Notes: generated by a model from the sequence alone, not told the origin. 64,000 bases of DNA from Gynuella sunshinyii YC6258 (GCF_000940805.1 NZ_CP007142.1:906593-970592); one strand, 5' to 3'. Shown: positions 16,720 to 27,016, numbered from the stretch's first letter. A program made the numbers and translations.

Positions 16720-16796
16720 AGGGTATGAAAGAATTTTTCCGGTCATGGCCTGTCCACGGGAACAGCATTGTGGATGGCCATTGAAACAAGTGCCGG

Positions 16797-17225
16797 TTAT
16801 ATGAAGGACGCTTCGGTTACGAATTTGCCTTCATCGTAATAACGACCGATACTCAATGTTTTGGAAAACACAGTACTGCCAGTGTCAGAAATTTTCACGG
16901 TTCCTGACAGTGCCTGTGGGCCGTAGTCCAGACGTTTTACCGTGTTACCCAGTCCCGGATATACTCTGTATGCCCAGCTGTTAACGGTGTACTCACCAGC
17001 AGGAATGTCTTTGATTGTAACGGAATCAGCACCCGCTGTAGGCGTTAGAGTATAGGTATCAGTTATGCCGTTTTGATCAGTCATGGTGAGTACGTAGTAG
17101 AAGTCCTGTGCGCGCCCTTGAGCGTGGTCCCAGGAAACCGGAACATCCAGGTTGCCTGCTGTTGCAAAACCGCTTAAACCAAGTACAGCTGCGCCGGTTA
17201 CGATTACTGATTTCAATGTTTTCAT
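16797..17225 (-). CDS. Small periplasmic protein of unknown function
   Basis: 142 residues with a Sec signal peptide ending GFATA-GN (cleavage near 24). The mature 118 residues alternate strands (FYYVLTMTDQNG, DSVTIKDIPAGEYTVNSWAYR), suggesting an immunoglobulin-like or transthyretin-like beta sandwich. There is no cysteine or haem motif. It is convergent with the sulfur operon and not obviously part of it. AGAGGAAT lies ahead of the ATG. I do not recognise a family. Confidence 0.68.
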   Translation of the reverse strand: MKTLKSVIVTGAAVLGLSGFATAGNLDVPVSWDHAQGRAQDFYYVLTMTDQNGITDTYTLTPTAGADSVTIKDIPAGEYTVNSWAYRVYPGLGNTVKRLDYGPQALSGTVKISDTGSTVFSKTLSIGRYYDEGKFVTEASFI

Positions 17226-17663
17226 CTTTAAATTCCTCTTGTTTCGTCAATGTGCTCATTAGACGATCCTGAACTGGTTTAATGTAGATGAAATAGTGTA
17301 AACGCAGGTAAAGGTTATCGTCATTACTGACGCATTTATGACAAAGCTCGCTACATAATTTTTGTACAACATATTCAAACAAAATTAACTAACTGTGTTA
17401 GCACTCTGCGAGCGATTCATTTTTCGTAGATCTGTATCGAAAGTAGAGTGTGTGTGGGACAATTCTGGTTTTTTCAATGTCTATGCAATGAGTGAATTGT
17501 GAATTTACACTTGAATCGCTATTTGACGTTTTGCTGACAATAATATTCAGGATTTCTACGTGTGATTTGGAATTAAAGCGTGAAGAGATTGAAATAAAAA
17601 TAGTCTGTCGGGATTTCATCACCGGACCTTTTTCAAAGAGCCGGTGATTATGTCATCAAAAAA
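17226..17663. other. AT-rich intergenic region
   Basis: 438 bases with no gene I can support. The small minus-strand frame 17398-17622 has no family match known to me and no convincing ribosome-binding site. A hairpin (atcaccgg/ccggtgat, 17618-17648) near the right edge lies just past the DUF4404 gene. Confidence 0.5.
17618..17648 (-). terminator. Hairpin downstream of the DUF4404 gene
   Basis: Eight-base perfect stem around a 15-base loop that can itself pair (cttt/aaag), 15 bases after the DUF4404 stop. The T run is poor. Confidence 0.4.
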
Positions 17664-17918
17664 TTAAATGCCCATGCCGGATAATGTGTCCAGAAGTTTT
17701 TTAACGACCAGCGTTGCTTTCGGGTGATCGGTCTCCAGTTCTGTGACCAGCATTTCCAGAATATCGACGATTCCGGGTTCATCAGGATCCGGCTCTTCCT
17801 GATTGTGAATATGATATTCCACCTTATCCATCAGATGCTTTTGCTGTTCACTGATTTCATCATTGCCAACGGTTTCTCTGAGCTTTTCGTACAGGCTGAT
17901 CAGTTGATTCTCGCTCAT
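17664..17918 (-). CDS. DUF4404 family protein
   Basis: 84 residues from the ATG at 17918, which has CAGGAG six bases upstream; the frame runs back to 17999 without a ribosome-binding site. The protein is acidic and helical: MSENQLISLYEKLRETV, then a Lys/His helix (HLMDKVEYHIHNQ), then a second helix ending DTLSGMGI. This matches small DUF4404 proteins of gammaproteobacteria. The function is unknown. No signal peptide. Confidence 0.72.
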   Translation of the reverse strand: MSENQLISLYEKLRETVGNDEISEQQKHLMDKVEYHIHNQEEPDPDEPGIVDILEMLVTELETDHPKATLVVKKLLDTLSGMGI

Positions 17919-18252
17919 GGCTTGCTCCTGATTATCGTTTTGTTGTTGTGCTGTCCACAGGATAGCATCAAACACTGCACTATAAGTGTCGCCTGTCATG
18001 ATAAATTCTGCCAGTTACGCGTGTCGGGACTGAATGACTTTTCTGCAATTTTTCGAAGTTTTTCAATATATTGTGCAGAATGGAGTAACGCTGCTACAGA
18101 TGTGCGGGATTTGTCGTTCATACTGTCTTTCGGCGCTTACACGCCCGGATCAGGAAAACCCACGTTATTCCGAGTGCCGTGCTTGGCTATAATTCAGTCA
18201 ATGAGTACAATGCGCGACCCCGAATTTCCCGCGACAGCCGAGTGGTCCTGTA
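17919..18252. other. Divergent intergenic region, DUF4404 / ygiQ
   Basis: 334 bases. A good -10 box (tataat, 18188-18193) lies 60 bases before the ygiQ ATG; the matching -35 is weak. Nothing else is recognisable. Confidence 0.45.
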
Positions 18253-20409
18253 ATGACTGAACAACCCAAAGCCATATATTCCTATCGTAAATACTGGGCA
18301 GAGTGCTTCGGTGTTGCGCCATTTCTGCCGATGACCCGGGCGGAGATGGATCAATTGGGTTGGGACAGCTGCGATATCATCGTGGTGACGGGTGATGCGT
18401 ATGTGGATCATCCCAGTTTTGGGATGGCGGTGATTGGCCGGGTACTTGAAGCGCAGGGGTTTCGGGTGGGGATTCTGGCACAGCCGGACTGGACCGATAA
18501 AGCCTCATTTCAGGCGCTGGGAAAACCCAATCTGTTTTTCGGCGTAACGGCCGGAAATATGGACAGCATGATCAACCGCTATACTGCCGACAAACGCTAT
18601 CGTCATGATGATGCCTATACTGCGGGCAACGTGGCTGGTAAACGTCCGGATCGCGCGGTGACGGTATATACCCAAAAGTGCAAAGAAGCCTACAGTGATG
18701 TTCCGGTGGTGATCGGTGGCATTGAGGCAAGTCTTCGACGGCTGGCGCACTACGATTACTGGAGTGACAGTTTGCGTCGTTCGGTGCTGTTGGACAGTAC
18801 GGCGGATATTCTGTTGTTCGGTAATGCTGAACGCGCATTGATTGAAATCGCTCACCGGGCAGCGGCAGGAGAATCTGTTCGCGACATGACTGATATTCGG
18901 GGTACTGCTTTCCTGCGCAAACAAATGCCGCAGGATTGGGAGGAAATTGATTCCACCCGTCTGGATGTTCCGGGGCGATTGATCAAAAAACCAAATCCCT
19001 ATGCCATGGCCGATGAGTCTGACAAGGCTGAGGTGGCCGAGAGTATTCAACATAATCAGGGAGCCGAAGCCATTACCCTGATTCCCGACCTGAAAGCCCG
19101 TAAGAGTGATCCCCGGCGCAGTTATATTCGCCTGCCAGCCTATGAACAGGTTAAAAAAGACATGGCGTTGTATGCGCACCAGGATCGGATATTTCACAAG
19201 GAGACCAATCCGGGCAATGCCCGTGCGCTGGTGCAGCGTCATGGTCGCAATGATATCTGGGTCAACCCGCCGCCGATTCCATTGACCACAGAAGAACTGG
19301 ATTGGGTGTTTGAGATGTCTTATCAGCGGGTGCCGCATCCCTGCTATGGTGATGCCAATATCCCTGCGTACGAAATGATTCGTTTCTCGGTCAACATCAT
19401 GCGAGGCTGTTTTGGTGGTTGTACCTTCTGTTCGATCACCGAACATGAAGGGCGAGTGATTCAGAGTCGTTCCGAGCAATCCATTCTGACCGAAATTGAA
19501 AATATACGTGATAAAACCCCTGGTTTTACCGGCATGATCTCTGACCTTGGCGGACCGACAGCCAACATGTACCGGCTAAACTGCAAGAGCAAGGAAGTTG
19601 AAGAAAACTGCCGGCGTCTGAGTTGTGTGTATCCGACCATCTGCAGCAACCTGAATACTGACCACAGCTATACCACCCAACTGTATCGGAAGGCACGGGC
19701 GATTTCCGGCGTCAAGAAAATCGCGATTGCCTCCGGTCTGCGTTATGACCTGGCCGTGGAGGATCCAGATTACGTGCGTGAACTGGTGACGCATCATGTC
19801 GGTGGATACCTGAAGATTGCACCGGAACATTCAGAAACCGGGCCTTTGAGTAAAATGATGAAGCCCGGAATGGGCACGTATGATCGTTTCAAGGCGATGT
19901 TTGAACGGTTCTCCAGAGAAGCTGGTAAAGAGCAGTATCTGATTCCCTATTTTATTTCCGCACATCCGGGATCGACAGATGAAGACATGATGAATCTGGC
20001 CCTGTGGCTCAAACAAAACAAGTTTCGGGTGGATCAGGTACAGAACTTTTATCCATCACCGATGGCCACCGCCAGTACCATGTACATTACGGAAATGAAT
20101 CCCCTTAAGCCGGTAAAATCCGCTGGCAACGAGTTTGTATTCAGTGCCAAAACCAAGGAACAGCGGCGTTTACACAAAGCTTTTCTACGTTATCACGATC
20201 CGGAAAACTGGCCGGTTTTACGTCAGGCACTCAAACGTATGGGTAAGGCCCACCTGATCGGTCGGGGCAAAATGCATCTGGTTCCACCAGAATCCGGTCG
20301 GGAAAAAGATCGCCTGCGTCAGCAGACAAAAAGAACCGGTTATCAGCATGCCCGCACCCAGCATACGGGGTTGCCGCATAACCCAAAATCCCGCCAAGGT
20401 CGACATTGA
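18253..20409 (+). CDS. ygiQ: YgiQ family radical SAM protein
   Basis: 718 residues, the usual length (E. coli YgiQ is about 740). The N-terminus [19 protein letters not shown] and [34 protein letters not shown] are near-invariant in the family. The radical SAM cluster is CX3CX2C at Cys386, Cys390 and Cys393. The order is a cobalamin-binding-like N-domain (residues 1-200), the radical SAM barrel (about 375-600) and a C-terminal basic tail. The reaction is not established. It is monocistronic and ends 276 bases before a diguanylate cyclase. Confidence 0.95.
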   Translation: MTEQPKAIYSYRKYWAECFGVAPFLPMTRAEMDQLGWDSCDIIVVTGDAYVDHPSFGMAVIGRVLEAQGFRVGILAQPDWTDKASFQALGKPNLFFGVTAGNMDSMINRYTADKRYRHDDAYTAGNVAGKRPDRAVTVYTQKCKEAYSDVPVVIGGIEASLRRLAHYDYWSDSLRRSVLLDSTADILLFGNAERALIEIAHRAAAGESVRDMTDIRGTAFLRKQMPQDWEEIDSTRLDVPGRLIKKPNPYAMADESDKAEVAESIQHNQGAEAITLIPDLKARKSDPRRSYIRLPAYEQVKKDMALYAHQDRIFHKETNPGNARALVQRHGRNDIWVNPPPIPLTTEELDWVFEMSYQRVPHPCYGDANIPAYEMIRFSVNIMRGCFGGCTFCSITEHEGRVIQSRSEQSILTEIENIRDKTPGFTGMISDLGGPTANMYRLNCKSKEVEENCRRLSCVYPTICSNLNTDHSYTTQLYRKARAISGVKKIAIASGLRYDLAVEDPDYVRELVTHHVGGYLKIAPEHSETGPLSKMMKPGMGTYDRFKAMFERFSREAGKEQYLIPYFISAHPGSTDEDMMNLALWLKQNKFRVDQVQNFYPSPMATASTMYITEMNPLKPVKSAGNEFVFSAKTKEQRRLHKAFLRYHDPENWPVLRQALKRMGKAHLIGRGKMHLVPPESGREKDRLRQQTKRTGYQHARTQHTGLPHNPKSRQGRH

Positions 20410-20685
20410 TGATGTCGAAGGTTGCCAAATGGTTATCAACCTGAAATTATTAGCTTGGCAATTAAATGGACTGTAATGAGCCATGGAGCTGTCACGTGTC
20501 AAATTTTGGGAATTTTTGGCTGATTGGTTTGTTCCGGTCTTCTTCTTAAAACTCTGAAGTGAATTGACGTTATGACAGAGGCTATTTTGACTGGTCGCCG
20601 TTGATGATTCGTTTAAACAGGCATTGTTTCTGCTAGCCTGATGGTAATCTTTCGGATCTGTGGTCATCGCGATTAAGTCTGTTTA

Positions 20686-21882
20686 TTGATCCCGATATGG
20701 ATGGGGATGCTCTTGAGCATGGCATTTAGTCAGTTATTTAAGGAACGGTCAGATCAGGATTTCGTGCGGCGGACCAGGTCGGGTGTGCTGATTTATGTTG
20801 TTGCGTATCCGCTGCTGATTTTCTCAACTGATGTTTATCATCAGAGTGTCTATTTTTGCGTCACATTATTTATTCTTATGACAAGTATCGCGATAGCCAG
20901 ACTGTTGTTGGCGCAGCTTCTGTCAAAACCCTTTTACCATCAACATCAAAAATTTTGGAGATATCTGATACTGGGTTTTTCCCTTGCCCATGGGATTTGT
21001 TGGAGCGTTATTTTTATTAAGTTTGTGGCTGATCCGCGCTTTGAGAATGTCAGCTTTACCATGTTGTTGGGGCTGGTTGCCATTGTTAGTGGATCAACCA
21101 ACACGCTAATTCCCAAAGGAAATTTTTTTCATCTCTATGTTGCAATATTAATGGCACCGATGCTGTTAATGTTGTTTATCCGAGGATTCCATCTAAGCCT
21201 GATATTGGTCATGTTGTGTTTCTGGATTTATAGCTATTTCCTGGGTAATCAGATTTATAATGAGTATGTGAATTCATTCAGATCAGAATATGAAGCCGGC
21301 AAAAACAAGGAGGCTTTGGAAGCGCTCAGCAAAACAGACTCGTTGACAGGTATTTTTAATCGTCATCACTTTAACGAAAGTGTCGAGCAGCAATGGCACA
21401 TGTGTATGCGCAACCGTTATCCGCTTTCATTGATTATGATGGATGTCGATCACTTCAAACGAATCAACGACACTCATGGGCACATTTTGGGAGACGACTG
21501 TCTGGTTCATGTGGCTGCCATTGTCAGGAACGTGGTTAAACGCAGTACTGATATCGTCACCCGTTATGGCGGAGAGGAATTTGCCATCATCCTGCCCGGC
21601 ACTTCGGCTGCACATGCATGTGAAGTTGCCGAAAAAATCCGTCAGGAAGTGGAAAATACCCCGTTTGTGTCAAATCACCATATTCTCCCGGTAACTGTCA
21701 GCTGTGGCGTCAGTTCCCATGTTCCAGACGAAACTTCCAGCGTCCTGGAGCTGCTGGCCAATGCCGATACCGCGTTGTATCTGGCTAAAAATACTGGCCG
21801 CAACCGGGTAGAATCTCATATTAATAATTACCCCGGGATGGACGACGGAAATACACATGGCACTCAACGCGACGATTTATAA
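20686..21882 (+). CDS. Membrane diguanylate cyclase (GGDEF)
   Basis: 398 residues as counted from a TTG at 20686; in-frame ATGs at 20701, 20707 and 20719 are equally possible starts. Residues 30-200 hold about five to six membrane helices with no recognised sensor motif. The GGDEF domain (about 225-385) has the active motif GGEEF at 295-299 and an RxxD inhibitory site (RSTD, 286-289) five residues before it. It should therefore make c-di-GMP and be product-inhibited. Its last 26 bases overlap the start of yaeQ. c-di-GMP is the activator of Alg44 in the alginate operon of this window, but a direct link is not shown. Confidence 0.88.
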   Translation: MIPIWMGMLLSMAFSQLFKERSDQDFVRRTRSGVLIYVVAYPLLIFSTDVYHQSVYFCVTLFILMTSIAIARLLLAQLLSKPFYHQHQKFWRYLILGFSLAHGICWSVIFIKFVADPRFENVSFTMLLGLVAIVSGSTNTLIPKGNFFHLYVAILMAPMLLMLFIRGFHLSLILVMLCFWIYSYFLGNQIYNEYVNSFRSEYEAGKNKEALEALSKTDSLTGIFNRHHFNESVEQQWHMCMRNRYPLSLIMMDVDHFKRINDTHGHILGDDCLVHVAAIVRNVVKRSTDIVTRYGGEEFAIILPGTSAAHACEVAEKIRQEVENTPFVSNHHILPVTVSCGVSSHVPDETSSVLELLANADTALYLAKNTGRNRVESHINNYPGMDDGNTHGTQRDDL

Positions 21883-22405
21883 AGTTAGTTTGAATATTGC
21901 AGACCTTGACCGGCAGTATTTTGCCGATCATGCATTGACTTTGGCTCAGCACCCTTCTGAAACCGACCTGCGGCTGATGGTCCGGATTCTGGCATATGGT
22001 TTTGAGGCGGAGGAACACTTGAGCTTTGGTCGAGGGATCAGCACTGCGGACGAACCGGATATGTGGCAGAAGAGCCTGACCGGAGACATAGAGCACTGGA
22101 TCGATGTTGGACTGCCCTCACTGGAGCGACTCAAAAAAGCCTGTGGGCGAAGCCGGCGGGTAACCGTTTATGCCTATGGTGACCGTCAGGCGCCAATATG
22201 GTTTGAACAGATTAAAAATGAATTGCCTCGATTTGATACGCTAACAGTTTATTCATTTTCAAATCAGTCGGTACAATCGTTATTGCCATCACTGTCGCGG
22301 GTGACTCAGCTGCAAATGACCATTCAGGATCAGGAAGCATTGGTTAGCTCGGAAAAAGTATCAGTGACTGTGACCAGGGACATATTATTTGCATCAGACA
22401 GATAG
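21857..22405 (+). CDS. yaeQ: YaeQ family protein
   Basis: 182 residues, standard length. MALNATIYKVSLNIADLDRQYF, ETDLRLMVRILAYGFEAE, LSFGRGISTADEPDMW and DIEHWIDVGLPSLERLKKA are the typical YaeQ blocks; the fold belongs to the PD-(D/E)XK group. E. coli YaeQ was first reported as a suppressor of RfaH loss. Its biochemical role is not established. It overlaps the diguanylate cyclase gene by 26 bases. Confidence 0.93.
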   Translation: MALNATIYKVSLNIADLDRQYFADHALTLAQHPSETDLRLMVRILAYGFEAEEHLSFGRGISTADEPDMWQKSLTGDIEHWIDVGLPSLERLKKACGRSRRVTVYAYGDRQAPIWFEQIKNELPRFDTLTVYSFSNQSVQSLLPSLSRVTQLQMTIQDQEALVSSEKVSVTVTRDILFASDR

Positions 22406-22476
22406 TGTGTAATTGGCAGCTCTGAACATCAGTCGTATATTGGCTGCGCCAGTTTTATTCAATCAGGAAGATTCTT

Positions 22477-22791
22477 ATGTTGCTCAGTAATATCGAAATC
22501 ATTCCCGGACGCAGGGTGGTCAAACATCTTGGTCTGGTACAAGGCAGTACCGTCAGAGCCAAGCATGTGGGTCGGGACTTGATGGCCAGTATCAAAAATG
22601 TCTTCGGTGGTGAACTGAAGGGATATACTGAATTACTCGAAGACAGTCGTAGTGAAGCCATCGAGCGAATGACGCAACAGGCCCAGGCGATTGGTGCCAA
22701 TGCAATACTCAACATTCGTTTTTCCACCTCATCCGTGGCGCAGGGCGCAGCCGAACTGTTTGTGTATGGTACCGCCGTTGTGCTTGAGTAG
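22477..22791 (+). CDS. ybjQ: YbjQ / UPF0145 heavy-metal-binding-domain protein
   Basis: 104 residues, a complete YbjQ domain: YbjQ opens with a similar I-x-G...V-x-x-L-G-x-V-x-G pattern, and GRDLMASIKNVFGGELKGYTELLEDSRSEAIERM is diagnostic, as is GANAILNIRFSTSSVA. These proteins form pentameric rings. The function is unclear despite the family name. It is the first of three tightly spaced genes: ybjQ, a second membrane-anchored YbjQ-like gene, and an M48 protease. Confidence 0.9.
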   Translation: MLLSNIEIIPGRRVVKHLGLVQGSTVRAKHVGRDLMASIKNVFGGELKGYTELLEDSRSEAIERMTQQAQAIGANAILNIRFSTSSVAQGAAELFVYGTAVVLE

Positions 22792-22797
22792 CCCGCC

Positions 22798-23262
22798 ATG
22801 GAATCGTTAATCAACATCCTGGTTGTACTCACGCTGCTCATTCTCGGCTATGGGTTTGGACGCTATGCTGAGCGCAAGCACTATCGCCACATCATTGCGA
22901 AGGAACAGGAACTTGCTCATATCCTGGTTTTTCCCGAACGCATTCCGCCTCCTCATCTTGCTGGTAGTCATAGTGCGCTGGTGACCGGAAGTGTGGTGAT
23001 TTCAGTGGATTATTTTAAACGTTTTATTGCGGCGCTGAGGATGCTGATCGGTGGCCGTTTGGGCAGTTATGAATCATTACTGGACCGTGGGCGGCGCGAA
23101 GCCATCATTCGGGTTAAACAACAGGCGGCGGACATGAATGCCAAAGCGGTATTTAATCTGAAGCTGGAAACAGCCTCAATCAGCAAAGGGCAGGGCAATA
23201 CCATAGGTTCGGTTGAGGTATTGGCGTATGGAACGGCTATGATTGATCAAGTATCGTCATAA
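22798..23262 (+). CDS. Membrane-anchored YbjQ-like protein
   Basis: 154 residues. Residues 3-21 form one membrane helix. Residues 60-150 repeat the YbjQ pattern: VTGSVVISVDYFKRFIAALRMLIGGRLGSYESLLDRGRREAIIRVKQQA, then MNAKAVFNLKLETASI. It begins six bases after the soluble paralogue and ends directly at the ATG of the M48 protease. The pair looks like a duplication in which one copy gained a membrane anchor. A role in a membrane quality-control complex with the protease is inference. Confidence 0.85.
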   Translation: MESLINILVVLTLLILGYGFGRYAERKHYRHIIAKEQELAHILVFPERIPPPHLAGSHSALVTGSVVISVDYFKRFIAALRMLIGGRLGSYESLLDRGRREAIIRVKQQAADMNAKAVFNLKLETASISKGQGNTIGSVEVLAYGTAMIDQVSS

Positions 23263-24090
23263 ATGAGCTATGAAAACCCGAAAATACCAGAAGGTATTAA
23301 CGTCAGTAAGCAGCAGCCGTTGTTAGAGTTTGCGCAACTGACAATTATGGTATTTGGAGGGATTGCACTGGTGCTGGCATTGCTGATGTTCAGCGCCGGT
23401 TATCTGGCCAAGTTTCTGCCGTTTTCCTGGGAAGTCCGGTTGGCTCACAACCTGCGTCTGGAACAGCTGTCAGACAGTGATGAGCGATACCCGCAGCGAC
23501 AGCAGTCATTGCAGCAATTGAGTGATACATTGGCGGCTGCCATGGATTTCAGCGATGCGATGAGTATTTCGCCCCACTGGCTTGAATCCGAACAGTTGAA
23601 TGCGTTTGCGACCCTTGGCGGACAGGTTTTTCTTTTCTCCGAACTGGTCGAACAGCTGGATTCTGAACAGGCGCTGGCCATGGTGCTGGCTCACGAAATC
23701 GCCCATGTCCGGTTGCGTCATCCGATTCGTAATTTGGCCGGTGGTGCTACTGTGCAGCTGGTACTGGCGCTGCTGGGGAATCAGCAGGGCCTGAATTCAG
23801 TTGGGGCTCTGGGGGTGATGGGCTACAGTCGCCGTCAGGAGCAGGAAGCAGACATTCTGGCCCTGACCACTGTGCAACGGGTATATGGTAATGTCAGCGG
23901 CGCGCTGGATTTTTACCAACAGATGACGGTATTGCAGGCAGAACCGCCACAATGGCTATCGACCCATCCGGCGACAGCCGATAGAATCAGAGTGCTTACT
24001 GAGTTGATCAGGGAGCGTCATTGGCTGGTTGGGGATGAACTCAAGTTACCGATACCCGACGTTTATTTTTCTGAGTCAACGAGAAAATAA
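23263..24090 (+). CDS. M48 family zinc metallopeptidase, membrane-anchored
   Basis: 275 residues. A membrane helix lies at 26-50. The zinc motif is HEIAH (His144, Glu145, His148), with the third ligand probably Glu193 in EQEAD. The ATHP motif near residue 230 (WLSTHPATADRIRVL) is typical of the Oma1/BepA-like branch of M48. The stop codon of the upstream gene abuts this ATG. It likely faces the periplasm and degrades misfolded membrane or envelope proteins. The substrate is unknown. Confidence 0.9.
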   Translation: MSYENPKIPEGINVSKQQPLLEFAQLTIMVFGGIALVLALLMFSAGYLAKFLPFSWEVRLAHNLRLEQLSDSDERYPQRQQSLQQLSDTLAAAMDFSDAMSISPHWLESEQLNAFATLGGQVFLFSELVEQLDSEQALAMVLAHEIAHVRLRHPIRNLAGGATVQLVLALLGNQQGLNSVGALGVMGYSRRQEQEADILALTTVQRVYGNVSGALDFYQQMTVLQAEPPQWLSTHPATADRIRVLTELIRERHWLVGDELKLPIPDVYFSESTRK

Positions 24091-24169
24091 TCATTAAACA
24101 AGGTAGAATCCGCGCCCGCTTTTAGTTGGCGAACAACAAGCCACCAAGAATACAGCTTGAGGAATACCT

Positions 24170-26980
24170 ATGAATTTTTCAGTTGGTCAGCGCTGGGCCA
24201 GTAATACTGAACCCCAGTTAGGCCTGGGTCTAATCACTGATGTATCCGGACGTCGAATCACCATTCGCTTTCCGGCCGCCGAAGAAGAACGCACCTATGC
24301 TACTGACACAGCCCCGCTCAGTCGCATTCAATATTCCCCTGGAGATCAGATCAGCAATCAGGATGGCGAGACCTTTACCGTCATCGAAGTAAATGAGTTG
24401 CGTGGCATTCTGATTTATCTCGCAGTGGATGGCAGTGGCGGAGAGATACAGATCCCGGAACTCGATTTGAATGCCTTTGTACAGTTTACTCATCCACACC
24501 AGCGGTTTTTTGGTGGCCAGTTGGATCGTAACAAGGAGTATGAACTGCGGGTGGATACGCTGAATCATCAGCACCGGCTGCAGCAGTCACCGGTACGTGG
24601 TTTGATGGGCAGTCGTACCAGTCTGTTACCCCACCAGGTTTACATCGCCAGTGAAGTGGCCGGTCGCTATGCGCCCAGAGTGCTGCTGGCCGATGAAGTC
24701 GGGCTCGGCAAAACCATCGAGGCTGGCATGATCATTCATCAACAGCTTCACACCGGACTGGCCAGTCGGGTGTTGATTCTGCTGCCAACGAGTCTGGTGC
24801 ACCAGTGGTTGGTGGAGATGCTGCGGCGTTTCAATATGAGCTTCGCGGTGTTCAATCAGGAACGCCTGGAGGCAATGGAGGAAACCGCCAGCGGTAATCC
24901 ATTTGAAACCGAACAGCGGATCATCGTGGATATTGATTTTTTCCAGCAAAGTATGGTCGCCCGACAGTTGGCGCTGGATGCCGAATGGGATCTGGTGGTG
25001 GTCGATGAAGCACACCATCTGGCCTGGAGTGAGACCGAAGTCAGTTCGGAATACCTGTTTGTGGAACAGCTGGCGCAGCAGAGCAAAGGCCTGTTGTTGC
25101 TCACTGCCACTCCGGAACAGATTGGTATCGAAGGCCATTTTGCCCGTCTGCGGCTACTTGATCCGGCGCGTTTTCACAGTCTGGATGCCTTCCGACAGGA
25201 AGCTGCCCACTATGGTCAGCTCAATGAGTTGGTGAAACAGGTAGTGGTGGCGGAAACTCTGAATGAAGAGTTGCGTATCCAGTTGCGGGAGTATCTCGGA
25301 GATGAAATGGATGCTGATACCTTTGACAGTGATCAGATCATTCGTCATCTACTGGACCGCCATGGTACCGGGCGGGTGTTGTTCCGTAACACCCGGGCAG
25401 CCATCAAAGGTTTTCCACAACGTTGCCTGAATGCCTATCCTCTGCCACAGCCAGATATCTATCAGGGCATTGATGGACAGTTTGCGTTGTACCCCGAAAC
25501 GCTGGTTGAAGAGGAGCAGTGGATCAGTGATGATCCCAGAGTCGAATGGCTGGTTGAGCATTTGAAAGCCCTTAAAGTCCAGAAAGTACTGGTGATCTGC
25601 CACAATGCTGCCACTGCGCTGGCACTGGACAAATATCTCACGCTGCGGGTCGGAATCCGGTCGGCATCTTTCTACGAAGGACTATCGATTATCGAGCGTG
25701 ATCGTGCTGCCGCCTATTTTGCTGATCAGGACCAGGGTGCCCAAACGCTCATCTGTTCTGAAATCGGTAGTGAAGGCCGCAACTTTCAGTTTGCTCATCA
25801 TCTGGTGTTGTTCGATTTACCGCTGAATCCCGATTTGTTGGAACAACGTATTGGTCGGCTGGATCGTATTGGTCAGCAACATGATATTCAGATTCATGTG
25901 CCGTATCTGCTGGGGACCGCCCAGGAAAGCCTGTATCGCTGGTTTCATGAAGGTATCAACCTGTTTCAGCAAAGCTGTTCAGCTGGTTATATGATCTTCC
26001 AGAAGTTTCAGCAGCCTCTTGAAGCGTTGCTGTTGTCTGGTAATCAGGCCAATCTGGACCATCTGATTCAGGATACCCGGGTCTTTACTGAAGCCACGCT
26101 TGAGGAATTACATAACGGACGTGATCAACTGCTGGAACGTAACAGTTGCGATATGAAAGTGGCCAGTGATCTGATCGAGCGGATTCAGCAGGAAGAACAG
26201 AGTGACACTCTGTTTGAGTATATGGAATCGCTGTTTGATAACTTCGGCCTGGATGTTGAAGACCACTCCGAACACGCGCTGGTAATTACTCCCAGTGACA
26301 ACATGCGTACCCAGCATTTCCCTGGCCTGAAAGATGAAGGCAATACCGTGACCTTTGACCGGCAACGGGCCCTGAGTCGTGAGGACATGGACTATCTGAC
26401 CTGGGAGCATCCCATGGTCTACGAAAATATGGACGTTATTATTTCCTCTGAACTTGGTAATGCCAATCTGGCGCAGATGAGCCTGGCGGCATTACCGGCA
26501 GGTACGTTGTTGTTGGAAGCCTGGTATTGCATGCATTCTGCCGCGCCAGGTTATTTGCAGCTGGAGCGTTATCTGCCGCTAAGTCCGACCCGGTATCTGA
26601 TAGACCCATCCGGTAAAAACCTCAGTGCTGCGGTGAGTTATGAGAAACTGGCTGAGTTGTGTGAACCGATTCGTAAGCAGATGGCCTTGCAGGTTATTCC
26701 TCAGATTCGTGGACAGGTTGAACAAATGCTTCAACATGCTCAGCACTTTGCAGGTGAATACCAGCAGCTGTTACAGCAGCAGGCACTGGAGCAGATGAGC
26801 AGCGGTCTGGAGGAAGAACGTAACCGGTTGGTTGCGTTGCGGGAGGTCAATCCCAATATCCGCCAGGATGAGATCGATCACCTGACGCGTAGAATGGCTG
26901 AAAGCAAAGTCTATATTGAGAAGTCGGTGCTTGAGTTACAAGCTCTCAGAGTGGTTATTAATAGCGGCGGCAAAAAATAA
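24170..26980 (+). CDS. rapA: RNA polymerase-associated ATPase RapA
   Basis: 936 residues (E. coli RapA has 968). N-terminal Tudor-like domains (1-110, starting FSVGQRWASNTEPQLGLG), Walker A DEVGLGKTIEAGM, the DEAH box VVDEAHHL, SNF2 motif LLLTATPEQIG, and helicase C motifs EIGSEGRNFQFAHHLVLFDLP and LEQRIGRLDRIGQ. The C-terminal third is RapA-specific. RapA is a Swi2/Snf2 ATPase that recycles stalled RNA polymerase. A typical intrinsic terminator follows within ten bases. Confidence 0.97.
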   Translation: MNFSVGQRWASNTEPQLGLGLITDVSGRRITIRFPAAEEERTYATDTAPLSRIQYSPGDQISNQDGETFTVIEVNELRGILIYLAVDGSGGEIQIPELDLNAFVQFTHPHQRFFGGQLDRNKEYELRVDTLNHQHRLQQSPVRGLMGSRTSLLPHQVYIASEVAGRYAPRVLLADEVGLGKTIEAGMIIHQQLHTGLASRVLILLPTSLVHQWLVEMLRRFNMSFAVFNQERLEAMEETASGNPFETEQRIIVDIDFFQQSMVARQLALDAEWDLVVVDEAHHLAWSETEVSSEYLFVEQLAQQSKGLLLLTATPEQIGIEGHFARLRLLDPARFHSLDAFRQEAAHYGQLNELVKQVVVAETLNEELRIQLREYLGDEMDADTFDSDQIIRHLLDRHGTGRVLFRNTRAAIKGFPQRCLNAYPLPQPDIYQGIDGQFALYPETLVEEEQWISDDPRVEWLVEHLKALKVQKVLVICHNAATALALDKYLTLRVGIRSASFYEGLSIIERDRAAAYFADQDQGAQTLICSEIGSEGRNFQFAHHLVLFDLPLNPDLLEQRIGRLDRIGQQHDIQIHVPYLLGTAQESLYRWFHEGINLFQQSCSAGYMIFQKFQQPLEALLLSGNQANLDHLIQDTRVFTEATLEELHNGRDQLLERNSCDMKVASDLIERIQQEEQSDTLFEYMESLFDNFGLDVEDHSEHALVITPSDNMRTQHFPGLKDEGNTVTFDRQRALSREDMDYLTWEHPMVYENMDVIISSELGNANLAQMSLAALPAGTLLLEAWYCMHSAAPGYLQLERYLPLSPTRYLIDPSGKNLSAAVSYEKLAELCEPIRKQMALQVIPQIRGQVEQMLQHAQHFAGEYQQLLQQQALEQMSSGLEEERNRLVALREVNPNIRQDEIDHLTRRMAESKVYIEKSVLELQALRVVINSGGKK

Positions 26981-26988
26981 CAGGCAAT

Positions 26989-27016
26989 AAAAAAGGGGCG
27001 TCCAGCCCCTTTTTTT
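26989..27016 (+). terminator. Bidirectional intrinsic terminator after rapA
   Basis: A-run, ggggc, short loop, gcccc, T-run. It has A and T tracts on both sides and so can end both rapA and the convergent gene at 27035. Confidence 0.9.

Noticed and set aside
17398-17622. 74-codon minus-strand frame in an AT-rich gap
   Set aside because: No ribosome-binding site, low-complexity Ser/Ile composition, no family recognised.
18505-19479. 324-codon minus-strand frame opposite ygiQ
   Set aside because: Shadow of a well-conserved gene; rich in His/Arg/Thr with no domain.
24100-24169. Possible tRNA or small RNA before rapA
   Set aside because: No cloverleaf or terminator; simply the rapA leader.
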